A DNA stretch of 64,000 nt from NCBI RefSeq assembly GCF_017355525.1, contig NZ_CP067395.1:5282501-5346500 (forward strand), read 5' to 3'. This document shows positions 9,438 to 18,760 of this stretch, one piece after another. A program made the translations under genes and the position numbers. The DNA comes from Lysobacter enzymogenes. GTDB taxonomy: Bacteria > Pseudomonadota > Gammaproteobacteria > Xanthomonadales > Xanthomonadaceae. The notes under the pieces were generated by a model that did not search any database, had not been told where the DNA came from, and saw only the letters and a program-made list of their open reading frames with translations. Every line of letters begins with the position of its first letter. The stretch's first letter is position 1.

Positions 9438-12400
9438 GTGCTGGGACGTTGTCGCTGTCTGCTCCTGTTGCTGCTGTGCGCGCTGGCGTGCATCGAACAG
9501 GCTGACGCGCGCCTGCCGGAAACGCCGCGCTTCCGCCGTTTCGGCCAGGAACAGGGCTTGCCCAAGTCGGTGGTCGCGGCCGAGCTCGACCACCAGGGCT
9601 ATCTGTGGATGGCCACCGAGGACGGGCTGGCGCGCTACGACGGCGTCGAATTCAGCCTGTGGCGCCACACCATCGGCCTGTCCGGTTCGCTGCCGGACAA
9701 CATGCTCGAAGACCTTTTCATCGATGCCGGCGACCGCGTCTGGGTCGCCAGCCGCAACGGCCTGAGCGTGCTCGGCGCCGACCGCAAGGAGTTCGAGCGG
9801 ATCTCCTTCACCGGCGTCAACGCCGATTGCAGCGACAACGTCACCTTCGTCACCGGCACCCCGGACGCGGCGATCTGGACCGCGACCTACGACGGCCACC
9901 TGTGCCGGATCTCGCCCGACGGCCGCAGCGTGGAGCGCTTCCGCTCCGGCGTCGGCGCCGGCGAGCGCCTGCCGCGCGGGCCGATCACCGCGCTGATGGC
10001 CGACCCGCGCGGGCGCTTGCTGGTCGGCACGATGGGCGGGCTGGCGCGCTACGACGGCAGCCGCTTCGAACGCATCGGCCGCGACGAAACCGCCGGCTTC
10101 ACCGTCGGCGAACTGTCGCAGGACGCCGACGGCTCGATCTGGGTCGGCAGCGACCACGGCCTGTTCCGCCTCGACAGCGACGACCGCATGACCCCGGCGC
10201 CGTGGAAGCTCGGCGAGGACGCCAACAACGGCATCGTGGTCAGCGACTTGTCCGGCGGCCGCTGGATCGGCACCACCGCCGGCCTGTACCGGGTCGACGC
10301 CGAAGACAACGTGCGCCTGCTCCAGGACGACGCCGGCGACGGCGTCTGGGACCGCCGCAGCGGCGTGCTGCAGATGCTGCGCGACGAAGAAGGCGGCATC
10401 TGGGTGGTGACCTATTCGCAGGGCCTGATCTACCTGCCGCCGGACTGGAACCGCTTCGCCTCGGTGACCTCGGTCGGCGGCCGCCAGATCGACCGGCTCG
10501 ACGCGCGCGACATCGCCTCCGACGGCGACGGCGGCTTCTGGATGCTCAGCGCGACCGACCTGTACCGCCTGCGCGCCGGCAGCGGCACGCTGGAACCGGT
10601 CGCCGACAGCCGCGGCTTCGGGCTGAAGTGGATGCACACCGTATTCGCGCGTCCCGACGGGCGGCTGTGGATCGGCCATTCCAACGGCCTGAGCCTGTTC
10701 GACCCGGTGTCCGGACAGGCGCACAGCTGGCCGCTGGATCCGCACAAGCCGCGCGTCGACGGCACGGTCTGGTTCCTGCACGAACTGCCCGACGGCGGGC
10801 TGTGGCTGTGGTTCTCCGACGGCAGCGTGCATCGCTACACCCGCGACGGCGACCACTTGCCGCCGGGCGAGATCGAAAAAACCCTCGGCACCGCCGCGTT
10901 CCTGACCAGCCCGGCGACGTTCCGCCCCGGCCCCGACGGCCAGCCGTGGTTCGCCGGCGGCACCGGCCTGCAGCGCTGGGACGGCGACGGTTTCGTCGCC
11001 GTGCCCGGCGGCGAACTCGGCGACATCCAGGCGATGAGTTTCGCCGGCCCGCAGCGGCTGTGGCTGGCGCGCACCGGCGCGCTCGAGGCCTATCGCTGGA
11101 AGGACGGCCTGCTGACCCTGGAACGGCGCATCGACAACACCAACGAATATCCCGACGCCAACGTCTCGGGGCTGGTGGTGAGCCGCAACGGCACGGTCTG
11201 GGCGACCACCACGCGCGGCCTGCTGATGGTGTCGCCCGACGGCCGCCGGCTGCGCCTGTTCGGCCTCGGCGACGGCATCCCCAACGTCGAGCTGACCCGC
11301 ACCAGCCCGCACCGCAACGCCGACGGCGTGGCCGCGGCGCTGTCGCTCGACGGCATGGTGCTGTTCGACCTGGACACGCCGTTCCCGAGCGCGCGGCCGC
11401 CGCGGCTGTCGCTGGAGAGCCTCAGCGTGCGCCGCGAGGAAGACGACTGGTCGCTGTCGCCGGCCGGCGGCGCGGTCGAACTGGAATCCGACGACCGCGA
11501 TTTCCGCGTGGTCGCGCGGCTGATGTCGTTCCTGGATCCGCGTTCGCACATCTACCGCTTCAAGCTGGAAGGCTACGACCCGGACTGGATCGAGCAGCGC
11601 GCCAACGGCGAGCGCATGTTCTCGCGCCTGGATCCGGGCGAGTACCGCTTGCTGGTCAAGGCCGCCGGCGCCGACGGCATCTGGTCGGAACCGGTCGGCT
11701 TCGACCTGCACGTCAAGCCGCCGTGGTGGCGCTCGACCTGGGCGCAGTTGGTGTTCACCGTGATCGGCATCGGCCTGATCGGCATCGCCGCGGTCGCGTA
11801 CCGCCGCCGCCTGGGCCGGCGCAGCGCGTGGCAGCTGGCGGTGCACAAGCGCGAAGTCGCCGAACAGGCGTCGTTGGCGAAGACCCGGTTCCTGGCGACG
11901 CTGGGGCATGAGGTGCGCACGCCGATGACCGGCGTGCTCGGCATGAGCGAGTTGTTGCTGGATACCTCGCTGGACGAAAAGCAGCGCGGCTACACGGAGT
12001 CGATCAAGCGCGCTGGCGAACACCTCTTGCGGTTGGTCAACGACGCGCTGGACCTGGCCCGGATCGAATCGGGCAAGCTGGAACTGCAGGACCGCCCGTT
12101 CGACCTGCACGCGCTGGTCGAGGAAGCCGCCGGGCTGATGCAGCCGCTGGCGCGCCAGCGCGGGCTCGAGTTCGCGGTCAAGATCACCGCCGACGCGCCG
12201 GCCGGCCTGCGCGGCGATCCGCACCGGGTCAGCCAGATCCTGATGAACCTGCTCGGCAACGCGATCAAGTTCACCGAGGAAGGCCGGGTCGGCCTGCGGG
12301 TCAGCGCGCTGTCGCCGCAGGGCGTGCGCTTCGAAGTCAGCGACACCGGCCCGGGCCTCAACGACGAACAAAAGGCGCGGCTGTTCCGCCGCTTCGAACA

Positions 12401-13007
12401 GGCCGAAGGCGCGCGCACCGCGGCGCGCTACGGCGGCAGCGGGCTGGGGCTGGCGATCTGCCAGGAACTGGCCGCGGCGATGGACGGGCAGGTCAGCGTG
12501 GTCAGTCAGGCCGGGCAGGGCGCGCGCTTCGTGCTCGACCTGCCGCTGCCGTCGGCCGAGCCGCCGCCGCCGTCGCCGTCGCAAATGCGCGACCGCTATT
12601 CGCCGCGGGTGCCGGTGGCGCCGGAGCGCAGCGTGCCGCGCGCGATCCTGCTGGTCGAGGACGACGCCACCGTGGCCGAAGTGATCGCCGGCCTGCTGCG
12701 CACCCAGGGCCATCGCGTCGCCCACGTCGCCAACGGTCTGGCGGCGCTGGCGGAAACCGCGACCGCGCGCTTCGATCTCGCCTTGCTCGATCTGGATTTG
12801 CCCGGCATCAACGGCCTGGACCTGGCCCGGCAGCTGCGCATGCAGGGTTTCTCGCGGCCGTTGGTCGCGGTGACCGCGCGCGCCGACGCCGATGCCGAAC
12901 CGCAGGCGCGCCGCGCCGGGTTCGACCTGTTCCTGCGCAAGCCGGTCACCGGCGCGATGCTGGCCGAGGCGATCGAGACCGTGCTGGCGCAGGCGGACGA
13001 GCCGTGA
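9438..13007 (+). CDS. Hybrid sensor histidine kinase/response regulator, propeller type (copy 2)
   Basis: A 1189-residue paralogue of the neighbouring kinases. GTG 9438 is preferred because an AGGAGG lies eight bases upstream and the protein then opens with a lipophilic signal sequence ending EQADA; the frame upstream has no signal features. Domain order is the same: propeller blades, Y_Y_Y (YRFKLEGYDPDWIEQ), membrane helix, HisKA with His824, HATPase_c, receiver with Asp1118. The sensor half is clearly diverged from copies 1 and 3, whereas the HisKA core is nearly the same. Its stop overlaps the GTG start of copy 3, so copies 2 and 3 are coupled. No output DNA-binding domain. Confidence 0.92.
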   Translation: MLGRCRCLLLLLLCALACIEQADARLPETPRFRRFGQEQGLPKSVVAAELDHQGYLWMATEDGLARYDGVEFSLWRHTIGLSGSLPDNMLEDLFIDAGDRVWVASRNGLSVLGADRKEFERISFTGVNADCSDNVTFVTGTPDAAIWTATYDGHLCRISPDGRSVERFRSGVGAGERLPRGPITALMADPRGRLLVGTMGGLARYDGSRFERIGRDETAGFTVGELSQDADGSIWVGSDHGLFRLDSDDRMTPAPWKLGEDANNGIVVSDLSGGRWIGTTAGLYRVDAEDNVRLLQDDAGDGVWDRRSGVLQMLRDEEGGIWVVTYSQGLIYLPPDWNRFASVTSVGGRQIDRLDARDIASDGDGGFWMLSATDLYRLRAGSGTLEPVADSRGFGLKWMHTVFARPDGRLWIGHSNGLSLFDPVSGQAHSWPLDPHKPRVDGTVWFLHELPDGGLWLWFSDGSVHRYTRDGDHLPPGEIEKTLGTAAFLTSPATFRPGPDGQPWFAGGTGLQRWDGDGFVAVPGGELGDIQAMSFAGPQRLWLARTGALEAYRWKDGLLTLERRIDNTNEYPDANVSGLVVSRNGTVWATTTRGLLMVSPDGRRLRLFGLGDGIPNVELTRTSPHRNADGVAAALSLDGMVLFDLDTPFPSARPPRLSLESLSVRREEDDWSLSPAGGAVELESDDRDFRVVARLMSFLDPRSHIYRFKLEGYDPDWIEQRANGERMFSRLDPGEYRLLVKAAGADGIWSEPVGFDLHVKPPWWRSTWAQLVFTVIGIGLIGIAAVAYRRRLGRRSAWQLAVHKREVAEQASLAKTRFLATLGHEVRTPMTGVLGMSELLLDTSLDEKQRGYTESIKRAGEHLLRLVNDALDLARIESGKLELQDRPFDLHALVEEAAGLMQPLARQRGLEFAVKITADAPAGLRGDPHRVSQILMNLLGNAIKFTEEGRVGLRVSALSPQGVRFEVSDTGPGLNDEQKARLFRRFEQAEGARTAARYGGSGLGLAICQELAAAMDGQVSVVSQAGQGARFVLDLPLPSAEPPPPSPSQMRDRYSPRVPVAPERSVPRAILLVEDDATVAEVIAGLLRTQGHRVAHVANGLAALAETATARFDLALLDLDLPGINGLDLARQLRMQGFSRPLVAVTARADADAEPQARRAGFDLFLRKPVTGAMLAEAIETVLAQADEP

Positions 13008-16000
13008 CCGTGGGCGTCGGTGTCGCGGCGTTGACGCGGTTCGGCCGCGGCCTGCGCGCGTGCGCCGGCGCGGCCGCGCTGGCGTGGGCGCTGTGCGCCG
13101 CGCCGGCCAGCGCCGGCCTGCCGGAAACGCCGCGTCCGCGCCAGCTCACCGTCGCCGACGGCCTGCCGTCGAACACCATCAACCGCATCGCCGAAGACCG
13201 CCACGGCTATCTGTGGATCGCCACCAGCGAAGGCCTGGCGCGTTACGACGGCACCGGCTACCGGATCTGGCAGCGCGAGCAGGGCCTGCGCGACAACTTC
13301 GTGTGGGCGGTGCACGTCGACGCGCGCAACCGGGTCTGGGTCGGCACCGCCCAGGCCGGCCTGGCGATGCTCGATCCGCAGCGCAAGCGCTGGACCTATT
13401 TCGACCGCAGCAACACCCCGGGCCTGGCCGACGACTGCGTGTGGTCGATCGCCTCCACCGCCGACGGCGCGCTGTGGTTCGGCACCGAGCGCGGCGGCCT
13501 GTACCGCATGGACGACAGCGGCAAGCTGCAGCGCTTCATGCCGCGCGCGGGCGACCCGCGCAGCCTGCCCGGCGAAGGCGTCATCAGCCTCAACGTCGCC
13601 CCCGACGGCGCCTTGTGGGCCGGCACCCGCGGCGGCGCGGCGCGCTGGACCGGCCACGATTTCGAACGCGTGCCCGACGGCGCGCTGAAGACCAATCTGA
13701 TCAATTCGGTCGGCTTCGAGCGCGACGGCACGGTCTGGTTCTCGACCACCGGCGGCGCCGGCGTGCGCCTGCCCGACGGCCGCTACCGCGCCGATCCGTG
13801 GGCCGCGTTCGCGCCGAAGCTGCGGGTCATGGGCGTGCTGCACCGCGACCGCACCGGGCAGTACTGGTTCGACCTGCCGCAAGGCCTCGGCGTCGGCGGG
13901 CCCGACGGCATCGAGGTGGTGCCGTTGTTCAGCGCGACCAGCCAGGGCGTGGTGCGGCCGAACTGGACCGGCGCCTACGAGGACCGCGAAGGCGGGCTGT
14001 GGTTCGGCAGCAGCGGCTACGGCCTGTGGTATCTGCCGCCGAACTGGCGCCAGTTCTCGGTGCTGAGCCGGCGCCTCGGCGACCCGGCCAGCCTCGCCAA
14101 CGGCGACGTGCGCGCGATCGCGCCGGCCGCCGACGGCGACATGTGGCTGGTCGGCTCCGGCGCGGTGCTCGACAAGCTCAATCCGGAAACCGGCGCGGTC
14201 GAGCATTTCGCCAAGAACTTCAGCGACGGCTTCATTCCGGCGCATGTGCTCGCCGACCGCCGCGGCAAGGTCTGGATCAGCTACTACAGCGGTCTGGTGC
14301 GGATCGACCCGGCCACCCGCGCGACCCGCACCTGGCACCTGGACCGCGGCGACGACCGCATGATCGACGGCTCGATCGACCTGATCGAAAGCGGCGATCT
14401 GATCTGGCTGATCGGCAGCGCCGGGGTGTTGCAGGCGCGCGACGGCGAAGGCCGGATCCGCGAAACCCTGCGCGCCGGCGAGCGCGGACTGCCGGCCAGC
14501 GTGGTGGTGCCGGTCGGCGGCCACGGCCCCGACGGCGAACTGTGGCTGGCCGCCGGCCCCGCGCTGCTGCGCTGGGACGCGCGCGAACGCCGGTTCGTGC
14601 CGGTGCCCGGATTGCCGCGCGGCACCGCGGTGCAGCACTTCGTGTTCGCCGACCGCGAGCGCATGTGGGTCGGCGGCTTCGGCACGCTCGACGCCTACCG
14701 CTGGGACGGCGCGCGCCTGCACCGCGAGTTCGGCATGGACCTGCGCGACGGCCTGCCGGCGGCGGAAGCGCGCGGCCTCAGCGTCGACGCCAACGGCCTG
14801 GTGTGGATGACCAGCAAGCGCGGTCTGGTCCGGGTCGATCCGTTCGCGCGCACGGCGCGGGTGTACGGGGTCAAGGACGGCCTGCCGAGCCAGGAATTCT
14901 CGCGCGCGCCGGTCGCGCGCCGCGGCGACGGCCGCCTGCTGATCGGCAGCCCCGAAGGCGTGGTGCTGTTCGATCCGGCGATGGTCAAGCCGATCCGCGC
15001 GGCGCCGACGCTGATCGTGGAAAGCATCGAAGTGCGCCGCGGCAGCCGCAAGGTCGCCTTCGCCACCGAAGACGCCGATGCGCGCAAGGCCTTGCCGGGC
15101 AAGATCCCGGCGGTGACCGTCGCCGACGGCGACCGCGACCTGCGCGTGGTCGCGCGGCTGCTGTCGTTCAACAACTCGCAGAGCAACCGCTACCGTTTCC
15201 GCCTGAGCCGCTTCGATCCGGGCTGGGTCGACGTCGGCGCCAGCGGCGAGCGCGTGTTCTCGCAGCTCTCGCCGGGCGACTACCGCCTGCAGGTGATGGC
15301 CAAGACCGCCGACAACGTGTGGACGCCGCCGCTGACGATCAATCTGCACGTGGACTCGCCGTGGTGGTGGAGCTGGTGGGCGGTGGTCGCCGCGGTCGCG
15401 CTGCTGGCGCTGGCGTTGGCGTGGATCCTGATGGCGCACCGCAACCGCCTGCAACGGCGGCTGGCGTGGCAGCGCGCCGAGCACGAGCGCGAAGTGGCCA
15501 AGCAGGCGTCGCTGGCGAAGACCCGGTTCCTGGCGACGCTGGGGCATGAGGTGCGCACGCCGATGACCGGCGTGCTCGGCATGAGCGAGTTGTTGCTGGA
15601 TACGCCTTTGGATCAAAAGCAGCGGGGCTACACGGAATCTATTAGACGCGCTGGCGAACACCTCTTACGGTTGGTCAACGATGCGCTGGACCTGGCCCGG
15701 ATCGAATCGGGCAAGCTCGAATTGGCGCACGAACCGTTCGACCTGCGCGCGCTGGTCGCGCAGGCGGCCGACCTGATGCAGCCGCTGGCGCAGCAGCGCG
15801 GCCTGCGCTTCGACGTGGACATCGCCGCCGACGCGCCGCGCGGACTGCGCGGCGACGCCAGCCGGGTCTGCCAGATCCTGCTGAACCTGCTCGGCAACGC
15901 GATCAAGTTCACCGACCAGGGCTCGGTCAGCCTGCGGGTCGAGCGGCTGACCCCGCAGGGCGTGCGTTTCCAGGTCGCCGACACCGGCCCGGGCATCGAC

Positions 16001-16621
16001 GAAGAACAAAAACAGCGACTGTTCCGCCGCTTCGAACAGGCCGAAGGCGCGCGCACCGCGGCGCGCTACGGCGGCAGCGGCCTCGGGCTGGCGATCAGCC
16101 AGGAACTGGCCGCGGCGATGGAAGGCGAAATCAGGGTCTACAGCGAACCCGGCCTGGGCGCGCGCTTCGTGTTCGACCTGCCGCTGGCCTACGCCGAACC
16201 GCCGGCCGGCGCCGGCGGCGCGGGCGCGCGGGTGCCGCCGCGCCCGCATGCGGGGCCGCTGGCGATCCTGCTGGTCGAAGACGACGCCACCGTGGCCGAA
16301 GTCATCGCCGGCCTGCTGCGCACCCAGGGCCATCGCGTGACCCATGTCGGCAACGGCCTGGCGGCGCTCGCGGAAACCGCGACCGCGCGCTACGACATCG
16401 CCCTGCTGGACCTGGACCTGCCCGGCATCAACGGCCTCGACTTGGCGCGGCAACTGCGCGCGCAGGGCTTCGTCCAACCCTTGGTCGCGGTGACCGCGCG
16501 CGCCGACGCCGACGCCGAACCGCAGGCCGCGGACGCTGGTTTCGACCGGTTCGTGCGCAAGCCGGTGACCGGCGCGATGTTGGCCGATGCGCTCGACGAG
16601 CTGACCGCGCCGCGTACCTGA
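13004..16621 (+). CDS. Hybrid sensor histidine kinase/response regulator, propeller type (copy 3)
   Basis: A 1205-residue paralogue whose GTG start overlaps the previous stop as GTGA. It has a signal peptide ending PASAG, propeller blades, a Y_Y_Y domain (YRFRLSRFDPGWVDVG), a membrane helix in a Trp-rich segment, HisKA with His848, HATPase_c and a receiver with Asp1136. The HisKA stretch matches copy 1 more closely than copy 2 (both have DQKQRGYTESIRRAGEH), which hints at gene conversion or a later duplication. All catalytic residues appear intact in all three copies. The signal recognised and the downstream target are unknown. Confidence 0.92.
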   Translation: MTVGVGVAALTRFGRGLRACAGAAALAWALCAAPASAGLPETPRPRQLTVADGLPSNTINRIAEDRHGYLWIATSEGLARYDGTGYRIWQREQGLRDNFVWAVHVDARNRVWVGTAQAGLAMLDPQRKRWTYFDRSNTPGLADDCVWSIASTADGALWFGTERGGLYRMDDSGKLQRFMPRAGDPRSLPGEGVISLNVAPDGALWAGTRGGAARWTGHDFERVPDGALKTNLINSVGFERDGTVWFSTTGGAGVRLPDGRYRADPWAAFAPKLRVMGVLHRDRTGQYWFDLPQGLGVGGPDGIEVVPLFSATSQGVVRPNWTGAYEDREGGLWFGSSGYGLWYLPPNWRQFSVLSRRLGDPASLANGDVRAIAPAADGDMWLVGSGAVLDKLNPETGAVEHFAKNFSDGFIPAHVLADRRGKVWISYYSGLVRIDPATRATRTWHLDRGDDRMIDGSIDLIESGDLIWLIGSAGVLQARDGEGRIRETLRAGERGLPASVVVPVGGHGPDGELWLAAGPALLRWDARERRFVPVPGLPRGTAVQHFVFADRERMWVGGFGTLDAYRWDGARLHREFGMDLRDGLPAAEARGLSVDANGLVWMTSKRGLVRVDPFARTARVYGVKDGLPSQEFSRAPVARRGDGRLLIGSPEGVVLFDPAMVKPIRAAPTLIVESIEVRRGSRKVAFATEDADARKALPGKIPAVTVADGDRDLRVVARLLSFNNSQSNRYRFRLSRFDPGWVDVGASGERVFSQLSPGDYRLQVMAKTADNVWTPPLTINLHVDSPWWWSWWAVVAAVALLALALAWILMAHRNRLQRRLAWQRAEHEREVAKQASLAKTRFLATLGHEVRTPMTGVLGMSELLLDTPLDQKQRGYTESIRRAGEHLLRLVNDALDLARIESGKLELAHEPFDLRALVAQAADLMQPLAQQRGLRFDVDIAADAPRGLRGDASRVCQILLNLLGNAIKFTDQGSVSLRVERLTPQGVRFQVADTGPGIDEEQKQRLFRRFEQAEGARTAARYGGSGLGLAISQELAAAMEGEIRVYSEPGLGARFVFDLPLAYAEPPAGAGGAGARVPPRPHAGPLAILLVEDDATVAEVIAGLLRTQGHRVTHVGNGLAALAETATARYDIALLDLDLPGINGLDLARQLRAQGFVQPLVAVTARADADAEPQAADAGFDRFVRKPVTGAMLADALDELTAPRT

Positions 16622-16643
16622 TTCGTCGGCCCCGGTGGCCTCC

Positions 16644-16670
16644 TGTAGGAGCGGCGCAAGCCGCGACCGC
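16644..16670 (+). repeat. REP-like palindromic repeat, family 1
   Basis: One copy of the dispersed element with core TGTAGGAGCGGCGCAAGCCG, which folds through GCGGC/GCCGC. It lies in the gap after the third sensor kinase. Other copies are at 29314, 29349, 29426, 43561, 54067 and 54125. Confidence 0.8.
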
Positions 16671-16785
16671 GCCAACGCAACGACGACGAAAGCATCGCTC
16701 CAGGAAGCGCGCGCCGTAGTTGCATCGGCGCCGTCGAAGCACCGCCGCGATATGCTGCCGGCGTCCCCACTGCCGGCGCTCCGCT

Positions 16786-17091
16786 ATGCGCATCGACAAC
16801 CTGTTCGCCGACGCCGCTCCGCCGGCCGAGGGCGAACGCTTCGAAGCCTTGCTGACCCACAAGAACCTCACCATCGAGCGCATCCTCAGCTCTGCGCGCA
16901 TCGAGTCCACGCAGTACGTCCAGCCGCAGGACGAATGGGTGGCGCTGCTGCAAGGCGAGGCCGAACTCGATGTCGACGGCGAGACCGTGAGCCTGCGCGC
17001 CGGCGATCACCTGTTCCTGCCGGCCGGCACGCCGCATACGGTGTTGCGCGTCGCCGAAGGCTCGCTGTGGCTGGCGGTGCATCTGCACTGA
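16786..17091 (+). CDS. Cupin-domain protein
   Basis: A 101-residue single-domain cupin. The segment EWVALLQGEAELDVDG followed by LRAGDHLFLPAGTPHTVLRV fits cupin motifs 1 and 2, with the metal-ligand histidine in PHTVL, although motif 1 lacks the usual HxH pair, so metal binding may be altered. No enzyme activity can be assigned. It stands alone between the sensor array and the convergent hemE, and ends in a shared strong terminator. A TATGCT at 16751-16756 could be its -10 box. Confidence 0.85.
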   Translation: MRIDNLFADAAPPAEGERFEALLTHKNLTIERILSSARIESTQYVQPQDEWVALLQGEAELDVDGETVSLRAGDHLFLPAGTPHTVLRVAEGSLWLAVHLH

Positions 17092-17140
17092 GCGCGGCGC
17101 GATCGCCCGACGCGGTCTCTGCGGGCATTTCGACGGCCAA

Positions 17141-17169
17141 AAAAAACCGGCGCCGGGCGCCGGTTTTTT
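17141..17169. terminator. Strong bidirectional Rho-independent terminator
   Basis: A-run, stem CCGGCGC / GCGCCGG with loop CGG, then a T-run. It is symmetric, so it can stop both the cupin gene (+) and hemE (-). Confidence 0.9.
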
Positions 17170-17190
17170 CGGTTGCGCAGCCTCGGCGTC

Positions 17191-18267
17191 TCAGCGCGCG
17201 CTCAACTCATGTACGGCATCGACCAGCACCGCCACATGCTCGGGCGACATGTCCGGCGACATGCCGTGGCCGAGGTTGAACACGTGCCCTTCGCGCGAAC
17301 CGCCGTTGCCGTCGCGGTAATCGTCGAGCGCGCGGCCGACTTCGCGGCGGATCGCCTCGGGCGAGGCGTACAGGGTCACCGGATCCAGATTGCCCTGCAC
17401 CGCGGCGCGCCCGCCGACGCGGCGCGCGGCTTCGCCGAGGCCGACGGTCCAGTCCACGCCGACGCCTTCGGCGCCGCTGGCGGCGAGGTCTTCGAGATAA
17501 GGATCGTTGCCCTTGCCGAACAGGATCAGCGGCGCGCGCGCGCCGCCTTCGCCGCGCGGCAGCTCGGCGGCGATGCGTTGCAGATAGCGCAGCGAGAATT
17601 CGCGGTACATCGACGGCGACAACACCCCGCCCCAGGTGTCGAACACCTGCAGCGCCTGCGCGCCGGCGAAGTGCTGGGCCTTCAGGTACGCGATCACCGC
17701 GTCGGTGACGACGCCGAGCAGCTTGTGCATCGCCGCCGGATCGTTCAGCGCGAGCGATTTGACCTTGGAATAGTTGTCGCTGCCGCCGCCTTCGATCATG
17801 TAGCAGGCCAGCGTCCACGGGCTGCCGGAGAAGCCGATCAGCGGCACCGAGCCGTCGAGCTCGCGGCGGATGGTGCGCACCGCGTCCATGACGTAGCGCA
17901 GGTCGGTTTCCATGTCCGGCACGCCGAGCCTGTCGATGTCGGCGGCGCTGCGGATCGGCCGCTCGAACTTCGGGCCTTCGCCGTCGGCGAAGTACAGGCC
18001 CAGGCCCATCGCATCGGGCACGGTGAGGATGTCGGAGAACAGGATCGCCGCGTCGAGCGGGAAGCGGCGCAGCGGCTGCAGGGTCACTTCGCAGGCCAGT
18101 TCCGGATTCTTGGCCAGGTTGAGGAAGCTGCCGGCCTGGGCGCGGGTGGCGCGGTACTCGGGCAGGTAGCGGCCGGCCTGGCGCATCAGCCACACCGGAG
18201 TGCGGTCGACGGGTTGGCGGCGCAGGGCGCGCAGGAAGCGGTCGTTGGCGAGGGGCTGGCTGGACAT
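17191..18267 (-). CDS. hemE: Uroporphyrinogen decarboxylase
   Basis: A 358-residue enzyme that decarboxylates the four acetate groups of uroporphyrinogen III to give coproporphyrinogen III in heme biosynthesis. Family signatures are present: [18 protein letters not shown] near the N-terminus, the FSDIL segment, and [19 protein letters not shown]. Length is normal. It is monocistronic here with a strong terminator downstream and a WGR-domain gene about 150 bases upstream on the same strand; no other heme gene is in the window. Confidence 0.97.
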   Translation of the reverse strand: MSSQPLANDRFLRALRRQPVDRTPVWLMRQAGRYLPEYRATRAQAGSFLNLAKNPELACEVTLQPLRRFPLDAAILFSDILTVPDAMGLGLYFADGEGPKFERPIRSAADIDRLGVPDMETDLRYVMDAVRTIRRELDGSVPLIGFSGSPWTLACYMIEGGGSDNYSKVKSLALNDPAAMHKLLGVVTDAVIAYLKAQHFAGAQALQVFDTWGGVLSPSMYREFSLRYLQRIAAELPRGEGGARAPLILFGKGNDPYLEDLAASGAEGVGVDWTVGLGEAARRVGGRAAVQGNLDPVTLYASPEAIRREVGRALDDYRDGNGGSREGHVFNLGHGMSPDMSPEHVAVLVDAVHELSAR

Positions 18268-18421
18268 AGGGTCGGGCGTGGGCCGTGGTTGCGGTTGTCT
18301 GGAAGTCGGGGCGCTCAGCGCGCGCTCGGCGCGCGGCGGTCGGGCCGGCAGTCTGGGCGTCGCCGCGCGGGGGCGGCAGTGGCGGTTTGTCCCACCCGCG
18401 CCGGCGGCGCCGCGCCTGCGT

Positions 18422-18676
18422 TCATCGCGGCGCTTCGGCGCCCTGGGTGAACATCAGCTGGAAGCCGCGCTTGAGCTGTTGGTCGCGGGCCTGCTCCAGC
18501 GCGCTGAAGGCGCTGTCGCGGTCGAGGAACTGCTCGCGCCGGACCGTGCTGCGGCCGCCGATCTGGCCGCTTTCGCGCACCAGGGTCCAGCCGCCGAGCA
18601 AGTCGGGCTGCAGCATCAGTTGCACGAAGCGCGGGGCTTCGTGGCCGTCGGGCCGTTGTTGGAGGAGTAGGCGCAC
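18422..18676 (-). CDS. WGR-domain protein
   Basis: An 84-residue protein formed by one WGR domain: hydrophobic start, [20 protein letters not shown], then a helix and [19 protein letters not shown]. The WGR triplet itself is replaced by SGQIGG, which is common in stand-alone bacterial members. WGR domains bind nucleic acid or act beside ligases and PARPs in other proteins; the role of stand-alone ones is unclear. Starts at GTG 18676; a TACAAT ends six bases upstream, so the mRNA may be leaderless. Confidence 0.72.
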   Translation of the reverse strand: MRLLLQQRPDGHEAPRFVQLMLQPDLLGGWTLVRESGQIGGRSTVRREQFLDRDSAFSALEQARDQQLKRGFQLMFTQGAEAPR

Positions 18677-18682
18677 CGGCCG

Positions 18683-18688
18683 ATTGTA
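18683..18688 (-). promoter_or_regulatory. TACAAT -10 box placed for a leaderless WGR mRNA
   Basis: TACAAT on the minus strand, then CGGCCG, then the GTG at 18676. Six bases between the box and the start codon puts transcription start at or next to the codon. No -35 is evident. Confidence 0.5.
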
Positions 18689-18760
18689 GCGGCTGCGGGG
18701 CCGTGGCCGGGTGGGCGCGGCGTCGCGGGCCGCGCACCGCTGCGTTGCGCCGCGGCCGGC

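Noticed and set aside
9060..12725. A 1221-residue open frame on the minus strand opposite the sensor kinases
   Set aside because: Its composition is the Arg/Ala/Gln/His shadow of GC-rich DNA and it has no domain or ribosome binding site; the plus strand has complete kinase domains.
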